The translations under genes were made by a program, and so were the position numbers. Below, one piece after another: positions 33,000 to 40,875 of a stretch of 64,000 bases of DNA. The stretch is from positions 1,302,001 through 1,366,000 of the forward strand of contig OZ254179.1 of the NCBI GenBank assembly GCA_965268675.1. The letters run 5' to 3'. The notes below the pieces were generated by a model that saw nothing but the letters and a program-made list of their open reading frames with translations, was not told the DNA's origin and did not search any database. Source of the stretch: AAA044-D11 sp009705075 (GTDB lineage: Bacteria; Actinomycetota; Actinomycetes; Nanopelagicales; Nanopelagicaceae). Every line of letters begins with the position of its first letter. Within the stretch, counting starts at the first letter, position 1.

Positions 33000-33005
33000 G
33001 GCTTA

Positions 33006-33011
33006 ACCTTA
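33006..33011 (-). promoter_or_regulatory. -10 element of apbE
   Basis: Reverse-strand TAAGGT, six bases before the apbE ATG. The first three bases are the stop codon of the upstream gene. Confidence 0.4.
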
Positions 33012-33743
33012 AATCAAAACCTCATCGCGTAGGGCGGCTTTTAGCACTGAAGATTTCAAGTTTGCGCGGAGACAGATATCGATTTTGCACTTTAGGATTC
33101 GTGAAAGTTCGCTCTTCAATGCAGTTCTTTGCGCAGATAAATCTCGAAACCCTAGGGCCGTTTGCAACGTCATATCTACCAAGAAATCGACATCACTCTT
33201 TGAATTCTCATCCCCTCTGGCAACACTGCCAAATATTGCAATATTCGATGCCCCATATCTCAAACAAATTTTCTTCAATTCACTAGAAATCTCTAGTATT
33301 TCTTCAAGTCGCTTCTTTCTGGAAAGTTTCTTACTTCCGAAGAAGCTAAGAAGTGACCTTTGCAAATTGCTTCTCCGAATGAATGCACTTGATTTCCCCT
33401 TTGCGGCTGCTTCATTTTTCTCAATTTTCTGGAGAATTCCAATGGTCTCCGGAATCAACTCTGTTGCTACCCGCCAGGCGCTTTCATACCCATTTGGAGA
33501 GTAGGTATGAGCCAAGTCATTTCGAATTACTCTAAATTCTTGCCAATTGATCGCTCTATGTTTGGCTTTAAACTCCCGTGAATAATTGTGAATAATCTCT
33601 GAAATGTGAAAAACGCTGTATTCAAGTACTGAATTATGGACGAACGTGCCTTTTCTAATATCGTTCCCAGAACTTATTGCGCTAAACATTTCATTGTAAA
33701 GATCGATAATTGTTGCTAATCGATCGCTCTCTCCCTCATTCAT
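33009..33743 (-). CDS. Single-chain HEPN-MNT (HepT-MntA-like) fusion
   Basis: 244 residues. Residues about 1-110 are a HEPN domain of the DUF86/HepT type with RNDLAHTY at 74-81, a perfect RX4HXY motif (Arg74, His79, Tyr81) of HEPN RNases. After a basic linker (about 111-145), residues 146-244 are a minimal nucleotidyltransferase with GSX10DXD at 172-186 (Gly172, Ser173, Asp184, Asp186) and a third Asp at 222. In the two-gene HepT-MntA toxin-antitoxin system, MntA AMPylates that Tyr of HepT and silences the RNase. Here both are in one chain. TATTCT six bases before the ATG; no other toxin or antitoxin gene adjoins. Confidence 0.88.
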   Translation of the reverse strand: MNEGESDRLATIIDLYNEMFSAISSGNDIRKGTFVHNSVLEYSVFHISEIIHNYSREFKAKHRAINWQEFRVIRNDLAHTYSPNGYESAWRVATELIPETIGILQKIEKNEAAAKGKSSAFIRRSNLQRSLLSFFGSKKLSRKKRLEEILEISSELKKICLRYGASNIAIFGSVARGDENSKSDVDFLVDMTLQTALGFRDLSAQRTALKSELSRILKCKIDICLRANLKSSVLKAALRDEVLI

Positions 33744-33749
33744 AATCGA

Positions 33750-33755
33750 AGAATA
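33750..33755 (-). promoter_or_regulatory. -10 element of the HEPN-MNT gene
   Basis: Reverse-strand TATTCT, six bases before the ATG at 33743; the gene therefore seems to be transcribed on its own as a leaderless message. Confidence 0.45.
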
Positions 33756-33823
33756 CTTTGAAATAAAATATTACGAAGAGAAATATTAAATTGTGGAGAA
33801 GAATTAAAACTACTTTGTGTTAC

Positions 33824-34378
33824 CTACAAACCAGCCTTTTTTAGCGCGGATTGAAGTGATGTAAACCAACCAGTAGAAGTGTAAGAAGCTCCGCCGACTC
33901 CAGAGATTTGATCTGACTGCGCAGCAAGTGTTTCTTGAACTAAGTAAGGAATCGCCTGCGAAGAAATACTTCGTGATCTGGAATCTCCACTTGGTGATTG
34001 AAGCGCAGAGGCGTCAACGATTTTTCCATCTTTAACAACTAAGCGAACCTGAACTGGTCCCCAACGGGTTTGTGCAGTGTTTCCATCAAATGTTCCTGAA
34101 ACGCCAGTTGAAGCAGCGGGCGTAGTTTGCGCTGGTTGTGGAGCTGGGCTCTTAGTTGGCTTATTAGTTGGCTTAGTAGTTGGAGTATTCGGTTTACTTG
34201 TTTTTGTTGGCGTCGCTGAATTTGTGGCCGCTGGTGTTGGCGTGGAAGTCGCAGGAGCTTTACCAGGCAGTGCTGAAAGACCAGTTGGGCCCGATGTTCC
34301 AAATTGTGGTGGCGTGATCGCAAATACTGCACCGAGACCGCCGAGTGTTCCTACTCCAATTAATAAACCGCGCTTCAT
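33824..34378 (-). CDS. Exported FMN-binding-domain protein
   Basis: 184 residues: an N-terminal hydrophobic segment (about 3-21) that acts as signal or anchor, a Thr/Pro/Lys-rich extracellular linker (about 40-95), and an FMN_bind domain (about 95-184) with RWGPVQVRLVVKDGKIVDA and GVGGASYTSTGW, where the Ser/Thr after GA is the expected covalent flavin site for ApbE. The linker is long enough to reach into the cell wall. It lies nine bases after the ferric-reductase-like gene behind a strong GGAGAA ribosome site, so the two likely pass electrons to one another outside the membrane. Confidence 0.88.
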   Translation of the reverse strand: MKRGLLIGVGTLGGLGAVFAITPPQFGTSGPTGLSALPGKAPATSTPTPAATNSATPTKTSKPNTPTTKPTNKPTKSPAPQPAQTTPAASTGVSGTFDGNTAQTRWGPVQVRLVVKDGKIVDASALQSPSGDSRSRSISSQAIPYLVQETLAAQSDQISGVGGASYTSTGWFTSLQSALKKAGL

Positions 34379-34387
34379 TTTATTCTC

Positions 34388-35725
34388 CTATACCGCGTGA
34401 AACTCGAAGGCTTCATCATGGAATCTATTCTTTGGAATTCCAGCATCCTTGCAGGCTTCCCGAATCGCTTCCACTAGTGGCGTTGGGCCACAGACATAAA
34501 CATCAGAATCGGCGAAGGCCGGTACGAATTTACGGATGTATTTCTCATCCATTGGGTGCACTTTGCGCGATCCAACTAGGTAATGCACGCGGGCGCCACG
34601 AGCATCGGCCAATTCATCTAATTCACGACGCAGAACCAAATCTTCCTCACGAGAGGCTCGAAAGAGCACATCAATCGATTTAGATTCATCAAATTCCTCA
34701 AGCAGTGCACGAAGCGGAGTAATTCCAACGCCGCCACCGACTAGAACAATGTGGCCCTTTGAGGCAGTTGCCGCGACAAAGGTTCCATAAGGGCCTTCGA
34801 AAAATACTCGCGTTCCTTTTGTTAGGTGCTTCACCGCTCTTGAGTGATCGCCCAACTCTTTCACTGTTACTCGCAGATATTGATCGGTCGGTGCTGCAGA
34901 CAATGAATACGGGTGGGAAATCCACCATTGACCTTTCTGCATGAAGCGCCAACCAAAGAATTGTCCGCCCTGAGCTCCAAGCTTGTCGAGTTTTCGACCT
35001 TTCATAATTATCGAAGTAACACCAGGACCTTCGTTAACTATTTTCTCTACTTTAAGGTTGTGATAAAGCGAGCGACTCGTTGGAATTACCAAGCGCCAAA
35101 TAACAATTATCGAAGCAGAATAAAGATAGAGAAATTCCCAATAGGCCTTATTTAGCGGATGGCCGATAAACATTGGACCAGACTGAACTTGATGCATAAA
35201 TGAAAGTGCAATTGCCAAATAGGTATATAAATGAATTGTCCACCAAGTTTCATAGGACATCTTGGCGCGAGCTTTTTTATATGATGTTATCCCAGCGGCA
35301 GCAAAGAAAAGGAATGCGATTACTGCGGGAAGCATCCAGGGAAAGCGCAGAATCATTCGCCACAGTTCGACGGCAAGTGGAATTTGATCGACGCCGGCAT
35401 AACCTAAAATTACAAAAAACACATGTGCTGTTATCAAATAAAGTGAATAAGGGCCTAGCTTGCGATGCCATACAACAAGTCGATCATGGCCGACTGATGT
35501 TTCAACCCAAGTAATTCTGGAGACTAAAACTAATCCAACAAGTGCTAAATATGATCCAACCATTGCCGTAATGCGAGAGATTGAAGTTATGACTGCGTAA
35601 AAAGAATTCCAATCCGCAGCGGAAGTTGTTTCAACATAAATTGCGATTGTTAATCCGAGCCCAAGCCCTAAAATTATTGATGCCCAATCAGCGCCCTGCC
35701 TTTTGCCGATTGACTGCGTGCTCAC
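34388..35725 (-). CDS. Ferric-reductase-like transmembrane flavocytochrome
   Basis: 445 residues: six membrane helices (about 15-210) with the haem-ligating histidines of a ferric-reductase domain (VVWHRKLG, ITAHVFFV, IHLYTYL, FMHQVQ), then a ferredoxin-reductase-like part with an FAD-binding beta barrel (WISHPYSLSAAP) and an NAD(P)-binding fold (GHIVLVGGGVGITPLRALLE; YVCGPTPLVEAI). It should move electrons from cytosolic NAD(P)H across the membrane. With the FMN-binding protein and ApbE it resembles the known extracytosolic flavin-transfer systems. The start is GTG. Confidence 0.88.
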   Translation of the reverse strand: MSTQSIGKRQGADWASIILGLGLGLTIAIYVETTSAADWNSFYAVITSISRITAMVGSYLALVGLVLVSRITWVETSVGHDRLVVWHRKLGPYSLYLITAHVFFVILGYAGVDQIPLAVELWRMILRFPWMLPAVIAFLFFAAAGITSYKKARAKMSYETWWTIHLYTYLAIALSFMHQVQSGPMFIGHPLNKAYWEFLYLYSASIIVIWRLVIPTSRSLYHNLKVEKIVNEGPGVTSIIMKGRKLDKLGAQGGQFFGWRFMQKGQWWISHPYSLSAAPTDQYLRVTVKELGDHSRAVKHLTKGTRVFFEGPYGTFVAATASKGHIVLVGGGVGITPLRALLEEFDESKSIDVLFRASREEDLVLRRELDELADARGARVHYLVGSRKVHPMDEKYIRKFVPAFADSDVYVCGPTPLVEAIREACKDAGIPKNRFHDEAFEFHAV

Positions 35726-35794
35726 CTACGTATTAAACGCCTAAAACCTGAGAACCACCTAAATGTCTGGTGGGCGTCTGCTGAAAAGCTTTAT

Positions 35795-35929
35795 CTACTC
35801 ATTAATCCAGTCGTAGAGCGCCTTAACAATTACCGCGGTGACTGTTGTGTGCTGGGCCTTGGCTTTCGCCTTTGCCTTCTTCCAAAGAACATCTGGAATT
35901 CGAACTGATCTTGGTGGGGTGATTGCCAT
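35795..35929 (-). CDS. Small ribbon-helix-helix-like protein (44 aa)
   Basis: A 44-codon frame whose product starts MAITPPRSVRIPDVLWKKAK and ends TTVTAVIVKALYDWINE. The layout - a short strand with SVRIPD, helix LWKKAKAKAKAQ, then TVTAVIVKALYDWI - is that of a CopG/Arc-type DNA-binding monomer with the conserved turn between helices. TAGTGT stands seven bases before its ATG. No partner toxin gene adjoins, so it is an orphan regulator rather than a clear antitoxin. Too short for a usual ORF cut-off, but the pattern is convincing. Confidence 0.7.
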   Translation of the reverse strand: MAITPPRSVRIPDVLWKKAKAKAKAQHTTVTAVIVKALYDWINE

Positions 35930-35936
35930 AACAGGC

Positions 35937-35942
35937 ACACTA
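35937..35942 (-). promoter_or_regulatory. -10 element of the small RHH gene
   Basis: Reverse-strand TAGTGT, seven bases before the ATG at 35929. Confidence 0.35.
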
Positions 35943-36026
35943 CGCCTTTAACTTTGTAAGTGCGCAATGGAAATACTTTTTATTTAAGTTTTTTCTCAAT
36001 GTAGATACGCAGTAATAACAGTGTAA

Positions 36027-37106
36027 TTACACATTGATATAAATGTGAGCGTGTTCACTTGCCATTTTTTCTAAGGTAAATTCTTTTTCAGCGTGCAATA
36101 TCGCTGCTGCGCTTAATCTTTCACACAACTCATCATCTTTAATTAGTCTGGACAAACTATTAGTAACCTCGCCAATATCTTTAGAAACTACAAATCCGGT
36201 TTCGCTGTTCAATATAACTTCTGAAGTTGAGCCGACATCGGTGGCAACAACAGGTAAGCCTGCAAGTTGCGCTTCAATCAAAGCAATTGGCATTCCTTCG
36301 TTATCACTAGTTGATAACACAATATCTACCGCTGACCACATAAGCGCAGCATCAACCCAACCAATAACGTTTACATTAGATCCGGCACTTTGCTTTATCT
36401 CTGGAAGTAAATCACCGCCGCCAGCAATCGCAAACTGTATTTCTGGAAAGTGTTTCGCAATTTCAACTGCCATCTTAGGATTCTTAACTGAAGTAACTCT
36501 TGCCATCCAGCCAACAATTAAACCTGTTGGTGGCAGATTTAACTTTGATCGCGCCTCACTTTTAGAAATGAGCTTTAGCTTCTTAACGCCGGGTGGAATT
36601 GAGAACCATTTTTTAGCAGCCCCAATACCAAGTGCACGAAGTTCTACACCTACTCGAGCACCTACCGAAATGAATTGATCTGTGCGCTTACTTAAAAACT
36701 TTTCGGATAACAAAATAACGAATTTTTCAAGCGAAGTGAAAGATTGATCTTCAAATAAATGACCGTGAAAAGTATGCACTCGTTTGAAGTTACCCCGAAT
36801 CAGCCTGGCAATCAGCCCTGCTTTATAGGTATGTGAGTGAACAACATCTGGCTTCAACTCTTGTATCAACTTCTTTAACTCGAGATAGGCTCGAAAATCT
36901 TTAGCGGGCGAAATAGCGCGACCGAGATTTGAAATCCGGTGCGCCGGTAGTGAGAGCATGCAGGCATCTTCTATTTCATCGCCCTGCACATGCCCGGTTG
37001 CGAGTTCTGCTTGATACCCATGTGCTGGCGCACTTCTTACGAGTTCATCCACATACCGCGCAGTACCACCAACATTCATGCGGGCAATTACATGTAGAAC
37101 TTTCAT
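36027..37106 (-). CDS. GT4-family glycosyltransferase
   Basis: 359 residues of GT-B fold. N-terminal VLHVIARMNVGGTARYVDEL is the acceptor-side loop of GT4 enzymes; GWMARVTSVKNPKMAVEIA and STSDNEGMPIALIEAQLAGLP (about 262-282, containing the EX7E donor motif) are the nucleotide-sugar site. Last gene of the polysaccharide cluster, probably adding a sugar to the lipid-linked glycan before export. Donor and acceptor unknown. The stop lies in a 12-base perfect palindrome GTGTAATTACAC (36021-36032) that could contribute to a weak terminator. Confidence 0.87.
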   Translation of the reverse strand: MKVLHVIARMNVGGTARYVDELVRSAPAHGYQAELATGHVQGDEIEDACMLSLPAHRISNLGRAISPAKDFRAYLELKKLIQELKPDVVHSHTYKAGLIARLIRGNFKRVHTFHGHLFEDQSFTSLEKFVILLSEKFLSKRTDQFISVGARVGVELRALGIGAAKKWFSIPPGVKKLKLISKSEARSKLNLPPTGLIVGWMARVTSVKNPKMAVEIAKHFPEIQFAIAGGGDLLPEIKQSAGSNVNVIGWVDAALMWSAVDIVLSTSDNEGMPIALIEAQLAGLPVVATDVGSTSEVILNSETGFVVSKDIGEVTNSLSRLIKDDELCERLSAAAILHAEKEFTLEKMASEHAHIYINV

Positions 37107-37107
37107 C

Positions 37108-37863
37108 TTATTTCTTTAAATCGGCTTTGTATTTTGCAATTACCTTCTCGGAGCTACCTTGGGCTTTTATCTTTCCTGCCTCTAAGTAGATGGCTCGATC
37201 CGAGTATTCAGTGATAGAGGCTAAATTGTGGGTAACCATTATGACGGCGCATCCAGAGTTCATTAGCTGAAGGGTTCGCTCCCGAGATTTAACTTGAAAT
37301 GCTTCATCGCCGACCGAGAGAATTTCATCAATTAACAACAGCTCTGGGGTTGTATCGGTCGCTGTTGCGAAAGCAAGACGAGCAACCATTCCAGATGAAT
37401 AAGCACGCAGTGGCACATCCAAATGTGCGGTTAACCCTGCCCACTCAGCAATTGGCTCTATTCGCGCTCGAAGTTCTTTGATTGGTCGGCCAAGCAGCGA
37501 ACCATAAAGCAAGATATTTTCTACGCCAGTAAGTTCTGGATTAAATCCAGCACCGAGTTCAATCATCGGCGCTACTTTCCCACGAATAATTACGCGCCCC
37601 TTTGTTGGTGGCAAAACTCTTGCAACAACGCGAAGCAGGGTTGATTTACCAGCGCCATTGCGTCCCAAAACAGCAAGGGTTTCACCGCGCTTTACCTGAA
37701 TCGAAATATCATCAAGGGCATAGAACTGTTCGTAATTAATTCGGTGTTTTACCGCATGAATTGCGGTCTGCTTTAGCGAAGAACTTCGATGACGAGTTCG
37801 GCGATAACGCATAGAAACGTTAGTTAAATCAACAATAACTTCGTCTGAAGATCGCTTTGTCAT
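37108..37863 (-). CDS. ATP-binding subunit of a glycan ABC exporter (Wzt/TagH-like)
   Basis: 251 residues with Walker A LGRNGAGKSTLL, Q loop, signature YSSGMVARLAFA (the variant YSSGM typical of polysaccharide and teichoic acid exporters) and Walker B ELLLIDEILSVGDEAF. It pairs with the membrane subunit encoded next to it (ATGA overlap). There is no C-terminal carbohydrate-binding domain as in long Wzt proteins, so it belongs to the type that exports glycans without chain-end recognition. Location: inner face of the membrane. Confidence 0.92.
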   Translation of the reverse strand: MTKRSSDEVIVDLTNVSMRYRRTRHRSSSLKQTAIHAVKHRINYEQFYALDDISIQVKRGETLAVLGRNGAGKSTLLRVVARVLPPTKGRVIIRGKVAPMIELGAGFNPELTGVENILLYGSLLGRPIKELRARIEPIAEWAGLTAHLDVPLRAYSSGMVARLAFATATDTTPELLLIDEILSVGDEAFQVKSRERTLQLMNSGCAVIMVTHNLASITEYSDRAIYLEAGKIKAQGSSEKVIAKYKADLKK

Positions 37864-38681
37864 AATTTAGCCACAGCCTTTGGCCAAGCACGAACAAAGA
37901 ACCAGAGCCCTAAGACAAAGACGGTCAGTGAAGAACCAATCATGTAGGCCCACATCTGCCAACCACTTGAACCATTCTCGCCATAAATGCTGCGGAAGTT
38001 AATCAACATTGAAGTCAGCGGGTTTAACTTGATCACCTGCAAGGTATTTGGTCCAAGTACAGAGATCGGATAGAAGACCGGTGTCATGTATTGCACCATC
38101 ATCAAGATGATTGCGATGATTGAACGTGAATCATCAAAGTTAATGAATGCAATCGCAACGAAGAGCGCGAGACCCATAATCAGCAACATCATTGAAAAAA
38201 TCACTACTACGACCAGAATCGAATTCACATTTGGATGTTGCCCGTTAAGCAGTAGAACTACGGTTAAAGGAATTAAACCTATTAAGAAGTTAATTGCGCC
38301 AGAGATTGTTGAAGAGGCAGCAAATATCTCTGGCCGAACATAAACTTTGGTCAGAATTCCAGCCCCATGCGCAATCGAATCTGCCGCTAAGAGAAGAGAT
38401 TGATTGAAGAAAGTTACAATCAATACTCCGGATAATAGATAGGGCAAGAAGCTGGTGTTATCCGGCATTCGCGCCTTAAAAACTGTATTGAATACATAAA
38501 AAAGAACTCCGGTTGTCACAATCGGATTTAACAGAGACCACCAAATTCCAAGCACTGATCGCTTATAACGGACCGTCATATCTCGCGTTACTAAAATTTT
38601 TAGCAAAGCCCGCGCTTTATAAATTGCCTTTAGCTGCGAAATTACCGGCGTTTGCTTGATGGCGGAATCATAGATTTCCAT
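37860..38681 (-). CDS. Membrane subunit of a glycan ABC exporter (Wzm/TagG-like)
   Basis: 273 residues, ABC-2 type permease with an amphipathic N-terminal region and six helices. LLKILVTRDMTVRYKRSVLG followed by IWWSLLNP is the hallmark of O-antigen and teichoic acid exporters (Wzm, TagG, RfbA types). Together with the ATPase it moves a lipid-linked surface glycan to the outer face. No separate ribosome site was looked for in detail; the ATPase gene overlaps its stop by four bases, so both are read together. Confidence 0.9.
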   Translation of the reverse strand: MEIYDSAIKQTPVISQLKAIYKARALLKILVTRDMTVRYKRSVLGIWWSLLNPIVTTGVLFYVFNTVFKARMPDNTSFLPYLLSGVLIVTFFNQSLLLAADSIAHGAGILTKVYVRPEIFAASSTISGAINFLIGLIPLTVVLLLNGQHPNVNSILVVVVIFSMMLLIMGLALFVAIAFINFDDSRSIIAIILMMVQYMTPVFYPISVLGPNTLQVIKLNPLTSMLINFRSIYGENGSSGWQMWAYMIGSSLTVFVLGLWFFVRAWPKAVAKL

Positions 38682-38702
38682 GGCTTTATTATTTCTTACC
38701 TT

Positions 38703-39665
38703 CTAGGAATTCTTCATAAATGCGGCGATATCCTCGATTATTTGAGTTAAATCCCGCTTTGGACTCCAACCCAAAAGATCTTTCGCCTTTGAAATATCAG
38801 GGACTCTTCGGTGAAGCTCTTCAAAGCCTTCGCCGTATGCATCTTCATAACTCTTCAAAACAATGGGACTGCTGGACTTTGTTACTTCAACTACCTTCTT
38901 CGCTAAATCACCGATATTGATTTCAGAGTTATTTCCAATATTTATTGCTTCACCAATCGTTTTAGGTGAATCTATAACTAACAACAGAGCCTCAACCACA
39001 TCGGCGATATGGCAGAAGGCACGAGATTGTTTGCCATCGCCATAAACCTCGATAGGTGAATTTTTAATTGCTGCGCTCACAAATCTTGGAACGACCATTC
39101 CATAATGACCGATTTGACGTGGCCCAACGGTGTTAAAGAAGCGCACGATTCGTACCGGCAACTTACTTTCAAGATGCGTGAAATAGGCAAGTGATTCATC
39201 AATTGCCTTTGCTTCAGAGTAAGACCAGCGTGATTTGAGCGGCGATCCAATAATGCGATCTGAATTTTCATTTAACGGAACATTAGTGTTTTTGCCGTAA
39301 ATCTCACTTGTTGATGCCAAGAGAAAAGCCTTCTGATGTTTCTTGCAGGCGCCCAATACAGTTTCGGTGCCCTTGATATTTGTCTCAAGTGATGCCAGCG
39401 GGCTATCTACAATCATGAAAACACCGACAGCGGCAGCAAGGTGAATTACATGATCGACTTTGGAAACAAGTGAGTCGACTAGGTCAGCATCGAGAATAGA
39501 ACCAGCAACAATCTCCAGATTAGAATTTGAGGAGAGCGCCGCAAGATTTGCGGTATTTCCGGTAGCTAAGTTATCCAGTACTACAACTTGATCGCCACGG
39601 CCGATTAGTGCATCTGTCAGGTGCGACCCGATAAAACCAGCGCCACCTGTAATTAAAAACTTCAC
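38703..39665 (-). CDS. NAD-dependent nucleotide-sugar epimerase/dehydratase
   Basis: 320 residues, extended short-chain dehydrogenase. N-terminal FLITGGAGFIGSHLTDAL binds NAD; HLAAAVGVFMIVDSP is the second strand loop; the catalytic YxxxK is in SRWSYSEAKAIDE (about 148-160) with Ser/Thr at STSEIYG. The block RIVRFFNTVGPRQIGHYGMV followed by VPRF is closest to UDP-glucuronate decarboxylase and 4-epimerase groups. With the UDP-sugar dehydrogenase next door, a route to a uronic acid or UDP-xylose-like sugar is plausible. Overlaps that gene by four bases. Confidence 0.88.
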   Translation of the reverse strand: MKFLITGGAGFIGSHLTDALIGRGDQVVVLDNLATGNTANLAALSSNSNLEIVAGSILDADLVDSLVSKVDHVIHLAAAVGVFMIVDSPLASLETNIKGTETVLGACKKHQKAFLLASTSEIYGKNTNVPLNENSDRIIGSPLKSRWSYSEAKAIDESLAYFTHLESKLPVRIVRFFNTVGPRQIGHYGMVVPRFVSAAIKNSPIEVYGDGKQSRAFCHIADVVEALLLVIDSPKTIGEAINIGNNSEINIGDLAKKVVEVTKSSSPIVLKSYEDAYGEGFEELHRRVPDISKAKDLLGWSPKRDLTQIIEDIAAFMKNS

Positions 39666-40858
39666 TTACGACCCCCGAAAGTATTCAAAACTGGAACGCT
39701 TCCAAGCTTTGCTAAATCTAACTTCGCATCTGCATTTACTAGAACAACTAAATCAAACTCACTCGACAAGGGGGTAGAGCTTTCACCGCTCCAAGTACCA
39801 ACAATCTCGTCGTGCCAACTGACCGCTGCCCCTGCTTTGCGGAGCAAAAGCAGCAGTTTTTCGGCTGCACTCTCACGAACATCAGCCACGCCTGATTTAT
39901 ATGCCAGGCCGACAATCAGAATTCGCTTCTTTGATAAATTTCCAAGAAGTTCAACAGCGCGAGCAAGATAGAAGTTTGGCATCGCTTCATTTATCTCATG
40001 CGCTAATTCAATAGAGCGAATTGGTGTTCCAACTTCGCGGGCCTTATTCGCCAAATACATCGAATCGATTGGAATGCAATGCCCACCAACACCGGCGCTA
40101 GGGTAGAAAGGCATAAAGCCATATGGCTTCGTCGCTGCGGCAGAAATTACTTCCATCACATCCACGCCAAGATTTGCACATAAAATTGCAAGTTCGTTAA
40201 TGAAAGAAATATTCACCAACCTAAATGCGTTTTCCAATAACTTGGCAGTCTCAATAACCTCGATTGATGAATATGCATGAACCTCTGAAACAAATTTCTT
40301 GTAGAAATTCTCTGCCCGAAGCGTTGCACTCTCGTTAAATCCAGCGACTAATTTTGGCGTATTGGTGATATTCCACTTTGGATTATTCGGATCAATCCGC
40401 TCTGGTGAATAAGCTAACTCGAAATTATCGTGCCCCGCACTCTTCGCCAGAAGTGGATAAATCTCATCTCGCATTGTTCCTGTCTGAATTGTTGATTCAA
40501 CGATAACTAAAGCCCCTGGCTTTAAATGCGGGCCGGCCTGGCTAATTGCACCTAGTAAAATAGTTAAATCTGGTTTTGAATTTGAATCTAACGGTGTTGG
40601 CAAGCAGAAAATTAAAGCGTCGCATCCTGCAATATCTGAAATCGCAGATGAAACTGAATATCCATTCGCTGCCGCTTTAGCGATTACTTCAGAGGCAACA
40701 TCTTCTATTGGCGATTGACCTGATTGCAAAGCCCCAAGTCGAACCGGATCAGATTCAATTCCTGTTACTGCATATACTGCGCCACTTGCAGCCATCGCAA
40801 GGGGTAAGCCCACATAGCCTTGGCCAACAATGGCAACGCGTTCGATAGCTGTAGGCAT
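39662..40858 (-). CDS. Nucleotide-sugar 6-dehydrogenase (WecC/UGD family)
   Basis: 398 residues. N-terminal VAIVGQGYVGLPLAMAASGA binds NAD; LENAFRLVNISFINELAILC is the central helix; the catalytic Cys is in GVGGHCIPIDSMYL (about 259-272), and the C-terminal UDP-binding domain starts near 305. It oxidises UDP-glucose or a UDP-N-acetylhexosamine to the uronic acid; the sequence resembles the UDP-ManNAc/UDP-GlcNAc branch (WecC-like) more than UGD, but this is a judgement by eye. Likely supplies the cluster with an acidic sugar. Confidence 0.9.
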   Translation of the reverse strand: MPTAIERVAIVGQGYVGLPLAMAASGAVYAVTGIESDPVRLGALQSGQSPIEDVASEVIAKAAANGYSVSSAISDIAGCDALIFCLPTPLDSNSKPDLTILLGAISQAGPHLKPGALVIVESTIQTGTMRDEIYPLLAKSAGHDNFELAYSPERIDPNNPKWNITNTPKLVAGFNESATLRAENFYKKFVSEVHAYSSIEVIETAKLLENAFRLVNISFINELAILCANLGVDVMEVISAAATKPYGFMPFYPSAGVGGHCIPIDSMYLANKAREVGTPIRSIELAHEINEAMPNFYLARAVELLGNLSKKRILIVGLAYKSGVADVRESAAEKLLLLLRKAGAAVSWHDEIVGTWSGESSTPLSSEFDLVVLVNADAKLDLAKLGSVPVLNTFGGRK

Positions 40859-40875
40859 TGCCCTAGATTAATGCT

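Noticed and set aside
34077..34400. Forward-strand hydrophobic frame opposite the FMN-binding protein
   Set aside because: Complement of the Thr/Pro-rich linker; the reverse strand carries a clear family domain.
35733..35790. Hairpin CCACC...GGTGG upstream of the small RHH gene end
   Set aside because: Only a five-base stem with an eight-base loop and no U run; not a convincing terminator.
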